From: Pseudogymnoascus destructans
Lineage: Eukaryota > Ascomycota > Leotiomycetes > Thelebolales > Thelebolaceae
DNA length: 64,000 nucleotides
Assembly: GCF_001641265.1 (NCBI RefSeq)
Contig: NW_020167528.1
Coordinates: 682,001 to 746,000, forward strand
Reading direction: 5' to 3'
The notes below the pieces were generated by a model. That model did no database searches. It saw only the letters and a program-made list of their open reading frames with translations, and had not been told where the DNA came from. Position 1 is the stretch's first letter. Every line of letters begins with the position of its first letter. Below, in pieces: positions 19,955-31,533 of this stretch. The position numbers and the translations under genes were made by a program.

Positions 19955-21811
19955 AAATTCGTAGCTATAAGTAATTAAAAGACCCCCAAATGAAAAATGA
20001 GGTTACGATCGACAGACAGATAACGCGTATGGGGATAGGGTAGGGAAATGAGGACGTTCACAAGCGTTCGACGTCTAGAAGCGGGATTGCACAACTTTAA
20101 ACCACCCAACGAAGAAATTGGCGGAACGGGGGCAGGATGGGGATGCGCGGGTCGACGACAATCTCGTAGCCTCACTTCCTTTGGCCACTCTCCGCCCTCC
20201 TGGTCGCTCGCTCGGCCTACGCGGTATCCGATCCACGGCATTATCGATTCTGCGATGCGCACCGTCGAAGGCGGAGATTGAGATGTGTCGTCCGCATCGC
20301 GCTGCCGGAGGCGGCCTTTCCGCATCGGACACAGCGCGGATTATTGTTCTGCTAGCGGACCTGAGACGATGCTATGGTCCGTTAATAGTGCCGTGGTGTT
20401 CGTTAGGTGAACCCTGAATTAATTTGACGGGCGTGGGGATTCTCGTGGTTGTCCCGACCATCGTTCACTTGGAGCCTGCTTTGCTTTAACTACTGAAGGA
20501 ACGTGCAGGACCACGGTCATGCAGCGAGTACGGTGTGTGATGGCACGTGACCATGTGTAGTTTTTAGCGGTGATGCGAGTGTGGCGGGGGGAGGGGACAA
20601 GGGGGAGACGCATGGGGTGACGATCGACACTTTTGGCGTCGCTGATCTATGCGTTTGTGGGGAGGGCCTTGGCGGTCAAGCCACTGATGTCATGGGCAGG
20701 GATGCGGTGAGGGAGACTTGGCGGCTGGAGAAACGCTGTTGTTGAGTGGTTTTTGGGAGCACGGTGAAGGCGTCAAGGGGCTGATGTACGATATAGATTA
20801 CGGAATGGGCCCAGCCGCAGGATTACTGTGATGGTTTAGATACTACTGTACCGTCCTTGATCGATGTCTGAGTCGCCCTTGGCCGGCTTTGCGGTGGAGG
20901 ATAGGTGGAGGATAGGTGGCCTTTTCTGCCGCTATTTACTTGGTCGGGATGGGGGGTGTCACGACTGTCAGCTGACCGCTGAACAAGGGGTCTGGCGTGG
21001 TTCTAGGGCGATTTGCAGGTTATGCTGGTCCTGTAGTATGGCATGTTGCTGGGCATGCCGGTGCTCGGTGACGTTGGCGTGGGGGTTACACTACAATTTT
21101 GACGAAGAAGAGACGTCGTTGTTGTTCGTTCGTGCAAAGGACCAACAGCAGCCCTCTTCGAGACCTTTTACCCCTTGCTTCACTGTCCTCATCATATTAT
21201 AATATTGTTTGGGAACCCTCATCATGAATGCCTCTCTCCCACGTAACGTTCGACCCCCGTCGCACGGTCGGCGGTTTGGGTCGACACCCCTAGATGACCC
21301 CTACTCGTAGCGTGTCGTGGATCGGCGACCTAGCTCTAAGACTTCTGACCAAGTCGTTAACCAATGCTTTTTCCCCACAAGATAGAAATATAAAAACGCT
21401 GCAGTGCCTTCCATAACTACGATTTTAGGAGTATTCTGTGTTTGTTATTATTAGAAGCGTATTTCTGCTATGAGGGCTAAGGGAAAGGTACAGTGGTTAC
21501 AGTATGGATATCGGTCTCGGGCTTGCGTCTTGGATGCTGTGACTGCGCTTTTGCCCCTTATTCAGGTCCCGCTGTTCGCCTCAGATTCTGTTCTGGGTGG
21601 CACCTGACGACGTCATAAGCCAGCCCACAGCCACCCCGGCACCTTCAAACCAAAACCACCAACACCACAGATTTCCTGAACCTCCAACGAATTGCGATCT
21701 TTGCGACACAGACAACATCAATACTACCTCAACGACGACCCCCATCGTGATTGGGCGCGTGTCCTTTTCCTCGTCTTAAGCCGTTGAAGTGTGGTGGATT
21801 GGGGAAGTGGC
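19955..21811. other. Long intergenic/promoter region of the histidine kinase
   Basis: No convincing coding signal in 1.85 kb. A TATAAAAA string at 21389-21396 lies about 420 bp before the kinase start and may set a long leader, as is common for fungal signalling genes. Confidence 0.45.
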
Positions 21812-24800
21812 ATGCCCAAAACGCCACAATCGCCCTCTGGGACAACAAGCGTACGGCAGCACACCCATTGCCGACGACCAAGTAACTCGCGGCGATCGAG
21901 TAGCGACAAGAAGGAATCGCATTCCTCGTCCTCGTCCAAGCGTAGCCCGAGGGATGCTCCAATATTGAGGCTGCCAGAGATATCATCGGGCCTTTCCTCT
22001 GGCATGGCGACGACAAGTAAGGGCAACGAGGTTTCCGCGACCGGCGACACGCAGACTGGACACCGAGCCAGTGATACCGTACCAGAGGAAGGCGGTGCAC
22101 CCAAAAAATCGTCACAACCCGCAGAGCGAAATGGCAAGGAAAGGCCGCCCCTGCAGGGGAAAGGAGGCAAAAATTCTAAGGAAGAGCTCGAGCGACTCCG
22201 AGAAGCGATGGATTTTCAGCTGAGGCTAACACAAAAGCGGGAGAAGTTGGTGAAGCTGGAGCTGGAGCAAGGAGAGAAAAGTGGTGAAAAGGCAGGCGGC
22301 AAATCTCGAGTATCCCCCATCCATGAGGAAACAGCAAATTCGCCGTCGCTCGACGCCGCGTTTGCGAGCCCTATGGATGCGACGACAAGTTCAACGGAGT
22401 CGGTTAAGACCGTTCGGGGGGAGACCCCAGCGCCCTTCGCTACACGGACGCCGTCGTATCCCTTTCCTCCGATGAAGACCCCAAGCTTTCTGGGTGGACA
22501 TAAGCCATTCACTATACTTTCGCCGACTGTTGTGCCTGGCAGGGACCTTGGGGGGTCTTATATGGACACACGAGAACAAATATTATCCGGTTCAGCAACA
22601 CCCTCCTCAATCTCCAATTTCCAACCACCAGAAGAAAATTACCAAAAGGAGGACATCAACTTTCCCAACCCGAATTTATACGACCTAAGCCTACTTCTTT
22701 CTGCAGAGCCCGGATTGGACCCGTGGTGGAATTCTGTGGTTGAGATAATGCGAGACATCTACAAAGCCGATCGCGTGACACTATCGATCCCAGCAGATTC
22801 CACCGATGCAGAAAATGTTCCATGGGGGCAAAAAGCAACATACAATGCGGCTCAAGAGGATGCGTTCAGTTTATCATATTTACCACGAGGAAGCAGTCTG
22901 GGTCCGAGCACTGGCGGGACATATAATACTTCTAATTCGGAATCCGTCAATGCCGACGAGCCTGGGTCTTTTTCCATGCCTCCAGCAGGCGCCACACATC
23001 CCGGCCTGCCTTCCAGGCATTCATTTACTACCATTGACGACACTAAAGGCCGACCACAATCTCGCACAGACACTGCAAAACCCGAATCTAGGCCTTACCC
23101 GCGACTGTCACGAAGCAAAAGCTACCTAGGAGGGCCGTCAAGCCAACATCCTCGCGCTGGAGCTGGTAACAGTGCGCAAACCCTCCGCGATGTGCAATTA
23201 GATCTACAAGAACTCGAGGGCCAGCAAGCCGAAGAAGAAGCAAGAAGGCCGCCGTCATCTTGGGAAAGCCATGACACAAGTGCGCGAGAGACAAAGGGGA
23301 GGGTGTTCCCAGTTCTCCAGGCACTAGACTTTGAAGCAGACTCGCTGATTGATAGCGCCGGGGTGACTAGGGTTTTGGAGCGAGGCAAAGTAATTGCCTT
23401 GACAAGAGACTTTCCGTTCATCGGTAGCAACGAAGCCGACTTAAACGCAAGCAAGGCTGCGCTGAGAAGCTCCAAGTTGCACGAGTCAATTGGTGACTCA
23501 AGTTCCAAGGGAAGGCCATGGCCCCTATCAAGATCCCAATCTGCTATGAATACCCACAAGTCTCCATGGCACTCTGGCCGTACCGCCAAGGGCCAGGCAA
23601 GCGGAGGCACGAAGCTGTCCGGTTTGGGGCTGTATACACAAGATTTGGGAATAGATCTGTCGAACCTCAGATACGAAGAACACGAACAAGCACCTCCGTC
23701 GCCATGGTCACAATCTCCAGCGCCATCTCCTGTCGTGCGAGCAGATCCGAATGAAAACCCATTTTTCGCAGATGCCAAAATCGATGAGGAGTCCTTTAAC
23801 CCAACACAAACCCCTCAGGATTATTCTAGCACACAGCAGCTGGAGTCTATTGGCATCGATCGGTCATGTAGTGTCTTGCATATACCTCTGTACCACGTCT
23901 TGCTCTCGAAGTCCGTTCAGACTTTCCGCCTTGATTCCACCATCATGGATTCAAGGTATGCTGGACGAGGAAAGCCATCCAAAACATATGAGACCGAGAC
24001 AACGCCTAAAGCACAGCCTGCAATAAGAGAAAAGAAGTTGCCCATTGCAATTCTATCCATCCTGAGCCCTATTATTCCATACCCGTCAAATTTCCGCCGC
24101 TCATTAGCGCACCTAGCGCCTCATTTGGCAACGTCCTTTTCTCTCTGCAGGCACTACACGAATTTGGAGAACGAGATCGCGGGATTGTCTCGGAGGCGGC
24201 CACACAACTCTGGATTTGGCGCGGTTGCGCAAAACGTAACCGCCAATGAACGAATGTCGGGGAAATTCTCGCCAACAGAGGATGAATCCTTCCAAACGTC
24301 AGGAGCTGGCAGCCTTGCAAGCCCAAGCGACTACTCTGGCCAGTCAAGAAGCGTGCAGGGCTCCCCAACAGGCACGCCCCTCTGGAATCTGGGAAGTGTG
24401 GGTCTTTTTATGGACAGGAAACCATCTGCAAATAGCCCGAACTTCTTTGGAGGTGGAGGGGATGGGTACTTTGGTACGAAATCCAGTGCAAAGACAAGGC
24501 CGAGCATAGGTCGGCTTGATACTGGATCAGCGGCGAGTGTTACAGGCGCAAGGAGGTCCTCAAAGGACTACTCGCCTCCAGATGCGAGACAGGCACTAAA
24601 GGCACTCCGCGATGAGAAGGAAGCCTCTGAACAAGCGGCCAGTGATCAGAGGGAGGGTATCTATTCGGCAAAGTCAGGACAAGAATCGGATGCATCTTCA
24701 ACGGAGCCCCAGATGACAGGGACAGCAAGGCATGTTCGAATCGAAGGCGCTAGGGATCAAGGCGCGGACTCTGGAGAAGCTCGGGATTCTGGTAAAAATA

Positions 24801-27800
24801 GGCCTGGCGGCAGCGAATCTACAATGTCGCCACGGCGCATAACCTTGCGGACAGCGACGAGTTCGCAAAATATAAATCGCTCTGAGAGACAACACACCCA
24901 GCTACATTCGTATGGCGCAGATTTTGCATCGACCTTTCAATCACTACAGCCGACATCGACGACGCCAAACAAAGCAGCATGGGCTTTGGGCACAAGCCCA
25001 CCATCGCGGTCTGGGTCTATGTATGGGCCAGTTGACATGCCTCCACCGTCGGATCGGCTGAAGACTCTGATGTTGGATACTCTCCCTGCACATTTGTTTG
25101 TGGCGCTTCCGCAGACTGGTGAAATAGTGTGGGTGAATAATCGATACCTCACATTCCGTGGGCAGACAGTCACAGAACTGCACCAAGATCCATGGAGCAG
25201 TATTCATCCGGATGAGCGTGAAGACTACCTTAAGGCATGGACTCATGCTATTCGTTCTGGCGAACAGTTCTCTATGCAAGTACGAATCAGAAGGTTCGAT
25301 GGCAATTATAGGTGGTTCTATACTCGTGCAGTCGGTGGCCGAGATACTCGAGGGGTAATTGTGCAGTGGTACGGTTCGTTCATGGACATCCACGATCAGC
25401 ATATCGCCGAAGTCAAAGCCGCGCGGCAAGAGGAGATTGAAGCCTCGGAAGCCAAGCATCGTCTTCTCGCCAATCTTATACCCCAAATTATCTTTGCTGC
25501 TACAGAGGATGAAGGTATCACCTTCGCCAATGAGCAATGGCTATCTTACACCGGCCAGGAGTTTGACGACGTCCTTGGGCTTGGATTCATGGACTTTGTC
25601 CATCCCGACGATCTTCCAAAATGCCGCATACCAACCGATACGCGCCCAAGTCCATCATCCAGAAAATCCCGTCGCGCATTCGATGCAGCTATGCCTCCTT
25701 CGCCCGAGAAGGTTTCAACGACGACGAGTGACTATAACGTGTCGACTGCCACAGAAAACACAGTAAAAGGGATGCACCAAGCAAGCAGCGAGTCCGTGTA
25801 TGGGCTTCCTAGCGCTGATTTGTCAGAGCTTGCCAGGAACGGTGTCATCAAAGTTACGACTGATAGCAATGGGAGGTTATCCTATACAACGGAGATCCGC
25901 CTCAGGGCCAAGTCGGGAGAGTACCGCTGGCACCTTGTCCGATGTGTTGAGGTCGACAATATCAACTTTGGGAGCGGCGCTGGCTCATGGTTCGGTGCGT
26001 GCACTGACATCAACGACCACAAGCTTCTCGAAACGAAGCTGAAGGAGGCCATGGAATCTAAGGGCAAATTTTTGAGCAACATGTCGCACGAAATCCGTAC
26101 ACCACTAATTGGAATTTCTGGAATGGTCAGCTTTCTTCAGGATACGGTGCTCAACGAGGAGCAACTTGATTACACAAATACCATACAGACAAGTGCAAAC
26201 AGTTTGCTAATGATCATCAATGATATTTTAGACCTGTCAAAGGTGGACGCGGGGATGATGAAGCTCTCGTATCGGTGGTTCCACACCTCGTCACTCATCG
26301 AAGATGTCAACGAACTCGTCTCGACAATGGCGATTTCCAAACACCTCGAGCTCAATTACGTAGTTGACAGCGACGTTCCTCCTATGGTGAAGGGCGACAG
26401 GGTCCGGATTAGGCAGGTCCTATTGAATGTCATTGGCAACGCGATCAAGTTTACTACGGAGGGCGAGGTCTTCAGCACCTGCCGTGTTTATCACGATAAT
26501 GATGCCTTCCTTAATGAGAACGAGATTATGCTGGAATATTCTATTTTGGATACTGGACGGGGCTTTACCAAAGAGGAGGCTGACCTTATTTTCAAGCCAT
26601 TTAGTCAAATTGATAGCAGCAGTACACGTCAACATGGTGGTAGCGGTTTGGGTCTCGTCATATCGAGGCAGCTAGTTGAGCTCCATGGCGGCCATATGGA
26701 TGGTACTGCTGTCCCAGGCAAGGGCTCGACTTTCATCTTCACTGCTAAATTTGGTCTGCCGACTGAGGACGACCATCCAGAGCCGCCAACGACACCAGTG
26801 ATGAAGAGAACGACTGAAAGCCAAGCTCCAAGCGCTCCTGAAATATCAAGCACTGCACAACCTGGTCCTTCAATTTTAAGTTCTGAACTGACACAGTCGC
26901 CCCCAACCATTCCTCCGAGTGCCGAGAATGCCGCTACCTCCCCGCAGAATATCTCGTGGAACAGCTCGAACCCGTCAAGTCCTTCATTGCGTACTCTAGC
27001 AACGCACTCGTCGGGGTCGTCCGGAAGCTACGGTCTCAACCAATTCCACCAATCCGCTCGAACTGGCTCGCAAGACTCGACAACGATGAGGCTATCGCCG
27101 CCGGAGAGTCGACAGGCTTCAACCGATCACAGCATGCCTTCATCACAGTCTAGCGCATCGTCTATCTCTGTTCCTGGACACACAAAGCTCTTCCGCCCAC
27201 CATTATACTCCATCCTTGTAGTATGTCCACAAACACACAGTCGAGAGGCGACGAAGAAACATATCGAGATGACCCTTCCGAAAAATATACCCTATCAGAT
27301 TACGCCTGTGGCGTGTCACGAAGATGCACAGAAACTTCTCTCTGGTGATGACCCTATTATCTTTACACATATAGTATTAAACCTACGGTTACCCGAGAAC
27401 ATAATTATCATGATGGATCAGATCTTCCACACGCCATCTATGTCCGAAACTTCCATCGTTATCCTCTCCGACCCGGTCCAGCGTCAATCGGTCATGAAGA
27501 AAGCGACATACCACGACTACGACCAGCTGGCAAAGCATGGTCGGCTCAACTTCATCTACAAACCGGTGAAGCCGTCAAGGTTCGCAGTCATCTTCGATCC
27601 GGACAAGGAGAGGGATTTGAGTACGGATCGCAACCGCTCGAGCGCTCAGCACGTTGTCGCATCTCAGAAGCAAAACTACCTCGATGTGGAGAAGCGGCTC
27701 GGGAATAAGGGTCTCAAGGTCTTACTAGTGGAAGATAATCTGGTCAATCAGAAGGTCCTGTTGAAGTTCCTCAGCAAAGTAGGAATTCATGTAGAAAAAG

Positions 27801-28182
27801 CCATGGATGGTGTCGAGTGCACGGAAACGGTCTTCGCAAAGCCACACGACTTTTATTCACTTATTCTTGTACGTCCCCTCCTCCCATCCGAACCTCCCAT
27901 CACAACCCCTGGCACTGCGGAACACGAGCTAACTCTCTCTCTTCACAGTGCGATCTTCACATGCCGCGAAAGGACGGGTACCAGACCTGTCGCGAGATCC
28001 GGCGTTGGGAGCGGGAGCAAGGGTACCCGCGCATGCCGATCATCGCGCTGTCGGCGAACGTGATGGTGGACGTGGTGGACAAGTGCGTGTCGGCCGGGTT
28101 CAACAGTTATGTGACGAAGCCCGTTGATTTTAAGAGCTTGAGCAAGGCGATGATTGATTTGTTGGATCCTGTTATTACGTGA
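21812..28182 (+). CDS. PAS-domain hybrid histidine kinase
   Basis: Two exons (21812-27868 and 27949-28182; 80-bp intron) give 2096 residues. The first ATG of the frame is at 21812; the frame opens 21 bp earlier without an ATG. Residues 1 to about 1070 are largely Ser/Pro-rich and disordered, with islands that look like pieces of a GAF-type domain (about 290-330, 500-540, 690-780). Two PAS/PAC modules follow, about 1080-1205 and 1217-1405, the second with a Ser-rich insertion of about 100 residues. The HisKA motif SHEIRTPL gives phospho-acceptor His1426. ATP-binding boxes are near 1542 (N), 1580 (DTGRGF) and 1610 (GGSGLGL). The receiver domain has VLLVEDN at about 1971, phospho-acceptor Asp2021 just after the intron, and Lys2076. 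It should pass phosphate via a Ypd1-type carrier to Skn7/Ssk1-type regulators. The exact fungal HHK group is not certain. No membrane segment seen, so probably cytosolic. Confidence 0.92.
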
Positions 28183-28832
28183 TTGAGCGGTCGGGTGCTG
28201 GGGCGGTTGGGCGGCTGGATGCAAAGCCGAATTTGGGGGGGTGGGGAATTGGGGGTGTTTGAAAGTTTGTATTACGGTTTGGGTGGTCATGGAGATGTAC
28301 TATTAGAACAGGTATTATTGAATGATCTTGAAGAATTATACAATAAAGCCACTTCCCGGGGTCGGAACTGCTGAATTTGGCAGGACGCGGTCGCTGCTTT
28401 ACGCTTAACCTCTCGAAAGGCACCTGAACACGACTCACGTCACAGCCCCACGTCGGTTACCCTTCAAACGGTCCCTGGTTCCTGGTCCCTGTGGTCTACT
28501 TTCTGCTTTCCGTTTCTCTCTTTTCTGCTCGTTCCAACGGACCACTAGCCACCACGATCATGATGCACTGCACGCTGGACCACCCGGTCGCTCAGACTGA
28601 TCACTTGTTTAAATACGTTGCGATCCCGTCGCCCACATCCAGCACCACCTCTTCCAAAAAGCTTGCCCTCTCATGCCGTCGAGCCTGGTAGATCCTCGTC
28701 TCCTGAAGGCAGGCTCCCTACGACTCCGTCTGCGGACCTCTGCGTTCATCTCGTTATCCCAAGTCTGTCATTGAGTCGCCTATCACCACCAAACGAATGG
28801 CCAACCGGCAACTGCCTACTCCGAAGCAGAAC
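28183..28832. other. Intergenic after histidine kinase
   Basis: A short 3' UTR and then sequence without a supported gene. Confidence 0.4.
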
Positions 28833-29655
28833 ATGATATGTTTCGTCACTAAACGAACAAGAAATGCTCGACAGCCAAAGAAGCCTACGCGCACCGCTAA
28901 GGACTACCGGGTTATGGGTTAAGAGCTTAATACCAAATCTTAGAAATCCAAGGATGCTAAAGCCACGAAGGAGAATGTCCGAGGCATATGGCGCAAGTGG
29001 ACTAAGTAAGTTAACAACGTCCCCCTTAAGGCTCCTATCACTTACTCGAGATAAGGTTCTGCGCTTTTCAGGGTGTAGACGACGTGCGAGGAGCTATCTA
29101 ACAATGCGATAGGGGGCCGACTATGTCGTTCCTATGGTTCATCTACGAGAATTGTAAAGTTAAGGCGTTTAACTCTGTCTACTAGTACCTGCTTTAGTTC
29201 AAACAGCTCTACAATCGGGTTAATAGGCGTCACATAGATATAAACGATGCAAAAGAGGTGTTTTAAGGTATGCTCTTGCATTTAATGCTACTTATTTAGA
29301 TGTACAGAACATATCACACGTACGTATAGCCTAACGAAAAATGGGTTTCTTAAGCATCTCTAGATTCTAGTGAATCAAGGCAGCTTTTGTAGGGTGCTGT
29401 AGATGACTTGTAAAAAAAGGCTCTACATGCAACGAGCCTTCGACTTTAATAGCATTGTCTTTTATTGCCAAAGCCAAGACATAGCTAATAGGGCAAAGTA
29501 TAGGAAGGGCTTCTTTATAAAAAAGGAAAGTTGTGCTAAAGTCGTGATGTTAGTTGCAATAAGGCAGACGGACTATAGAGGGACATATAGTTTTGGTTTC
29601 CTATTAGCACCTTTATGATAGGAGAAAGTGATCTCTATTCTAAGGAGGTCTCGTT
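28833..29655 (+). pseudogene. DUF3435 (tyrosine-recombinase-like) relic, cut by LTR-A
   Basis: From the ATG at 28833, the frame reads NARQPKKPTRTAKDYRVMG, a stop, then ATKENVRGIWRKWTK, another stop, then NNVPLKAPIT. This order and wording resemble the N-terminus of fungal DUF3435 proteins, whose members include Crypton-like and Starship captain recombinases. Further segments to 29640 look like the same protein in shifting frames with many TAA/TAG codons. The catalytic region is not visible. The relic is interrupted at 29655 by LTR-A copy 4. I infer an old inactivated recombinase, perhaps the trace of a mobile element. Confidence 0.5.
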
Positions 29656-30344
29656 TGTAACGCTGACTTCTAAATGATAGAAGACACAGAGGTTTCTTAC
29701 ATAAGGTTGACTTGACAGAGGAGGCAGGGGATTAGACACAAAGGCTTTCCAAGTAACACGTTACAGTATTGTAAAGAATACTATATTGAGTTGAGCACGA
29801 AGCTCCTATCTAAGGAAATACTATCTACTTATATAGTGGCGCCATGCCAAAGGGAACTGTAAGGAACTGTACAGGTTCTAACAGTTCCATCCTAAGGAAC
29901 TGTGGGAACTGTAGGAACTGTATGAGTTCCAACAGTCTTCACAGTTCCATCCTAAGTTCCGCCCTAAGGAACTGTGGGAACTGTAGGAACTGTAGAAGTT
30001 CTAACAGTTCCATCTGTCACAGTTCACCAAGGCATAGGGCGCCAGTTGGGTATTATGAATTAAACTCAATCTAGAGAAGAAAGGAAAGAGAAGAGGAGCA
30101 CTCGAGCAGTGGCTCGATCTATATACAGCTATGTTGTTGTGGAGTGAATTCTCTTTAGCGAGACCAGTTCTGAGAAGTCACTCCACAACTGAAAACTTCG
30201 CTCCAACCCCGGAAAGCTCCCCACACCCCTGAACCCCCACTCGAGCTGCAAGGCGCACTTGATATCGTAACACCATCCTGCAGGGTGACGTGGGGTCCTG
30301 TAGCGTGACCTACTCGGCTAATAGCTCTGCCGATAGCCGTAACA
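29656..30344 (-). mobile_element. Solo LTR, family LTR-A copy 4
   Basis: A 689-bp unit, the longest copy, flanked by tcgtt (29651-29655) and ttgtt (30345-30349), a duplication with one C-to-T change. The promoter-distal 185 bp match the other copies with a few differences. The U3 part next to the TATA box holds GGAACTGT (8) and ACAGTTCC (3) words; about 300 bp further to 30344 are unique to this copy. Confidence 0.88.
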
Positions 30345-30967
30345 TTGTTCTCCCTATGTGGGTTCTGAACAATCTAGAGATGGATATCCTCATAGCATAA
30401 AGTCTTATATTCCTGTTTAAGAGTGTTAGGGTCAAAGTTATCATCGTTATATTCAGTATTGTTTTTATTAACCCATGGCTCTTGCTAATGATAATTCAGC
30501 TCATCTAATCCTTCTTCCTCATCACTGTAATTTCATAACTTCACCAGAAAATAATACATCAGGTACGGAAAACGCCATGCATCGCTCAACGGACTGCAGC
30601 TTACATTATTATTACGGGAATACAATCTGTAATAAATTAATTTATATATCCCAAGTCTCAATTTTTAATTGTAAGTTTTATTACTTAATAAATTACGGTC
30701 GGTGGTTGTTGCCATGCAAAATGATAATAGCATCCAAGGCGGCAGAGTTGCTCGCCGAGAGGCGGCAATCTAGGGTGGTGATCTGGATGTTGATCTGATG
30801 CATTGCGCTATTCCAGATTCGGTAGGTGATCTGTGAGTTGATGGTGATTTAGAATAGACAATAGCCAATCCGGCGTTGCGAAATAATATTGTTAGTATAG
30901 CTTATTGTAGTTGGTAGCTGTTGCCAGATCAGCACGCCAAATCACCCAGCCGCCGTGCTAACGGGGC
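30345..30967. other. AT-rich intergenic, no gene seen
   Basis: Continuation of the relic may extend a short way past the LTR (frame reading LPMWVLNNLEMDI across the junction). The remainder is AT-rich and without a supported gene. Confidence 0.4.
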
Positions 30968-30974
30968 TATAAAG
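30968..30974 (+). promoter_or_regulatory. TATA box of the 31534 gene
   Basis: TATAAAG followed by a pyrimidine-rich stretch (TTTTCTTTCCCCTCC near 31008), a common start-site context. The leader to 31534 contains GTAAGT and TATATATAG strings that may be leader-intron borders. Confidence 0.45.
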
Positions 30975-31533
30975 TCAGGGTCCGCGCCCGCCCGCGCGAG
31001 CGCCTGTTTTCTTTCCCCTCCAGATCGACTTCTTCCTGAACGCAGCACTTTCGTCCGAAACTTCTGCAAGAATTCAACACCCTTGAACTTCAAGAGTTCG
31101 ATATCAAGTGTAAGTTACTCACATCATTAATCTTCATGAAACTTACATATATATAGCATCTTCACTTTCAATCCATTTCGCATTCACACACCCTCATCTA
31201 CAACATTCTCCGTGAGTCTCAACCTTTCCATCGTCTTCTCACTCATTGTGTTCTCACTTTGACTTCGTCGTTCCTGTCCCTCTCGGTTTGACGCGCGCTT
31301 ATACTGACATCCTTGTCCAGTCGCCAGTTCAGCGTCGGTGCTGCCAAGACATTCTCCACCAATCCGCGATCCCAGCGGTTGGTCCGAGCTCACCGTGCCC
31401 GAACTACTTTCCTGAATCGCTTCGTCTCTCACGGAATACCATTCTCGGCCAACAACACTGTCCGTCAGTTGTGACGACAGTCCTTTTATTTTATTTTATT
31501 CTTTTTGTTCAGCACGAGAACCTTTCGTCGAAG

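Noticed and set aside
21791..21811. Earlier start for the histidine kinase at 21791
   Set aside because: The codon is GTG; the first ATG of the frame is at 21812.
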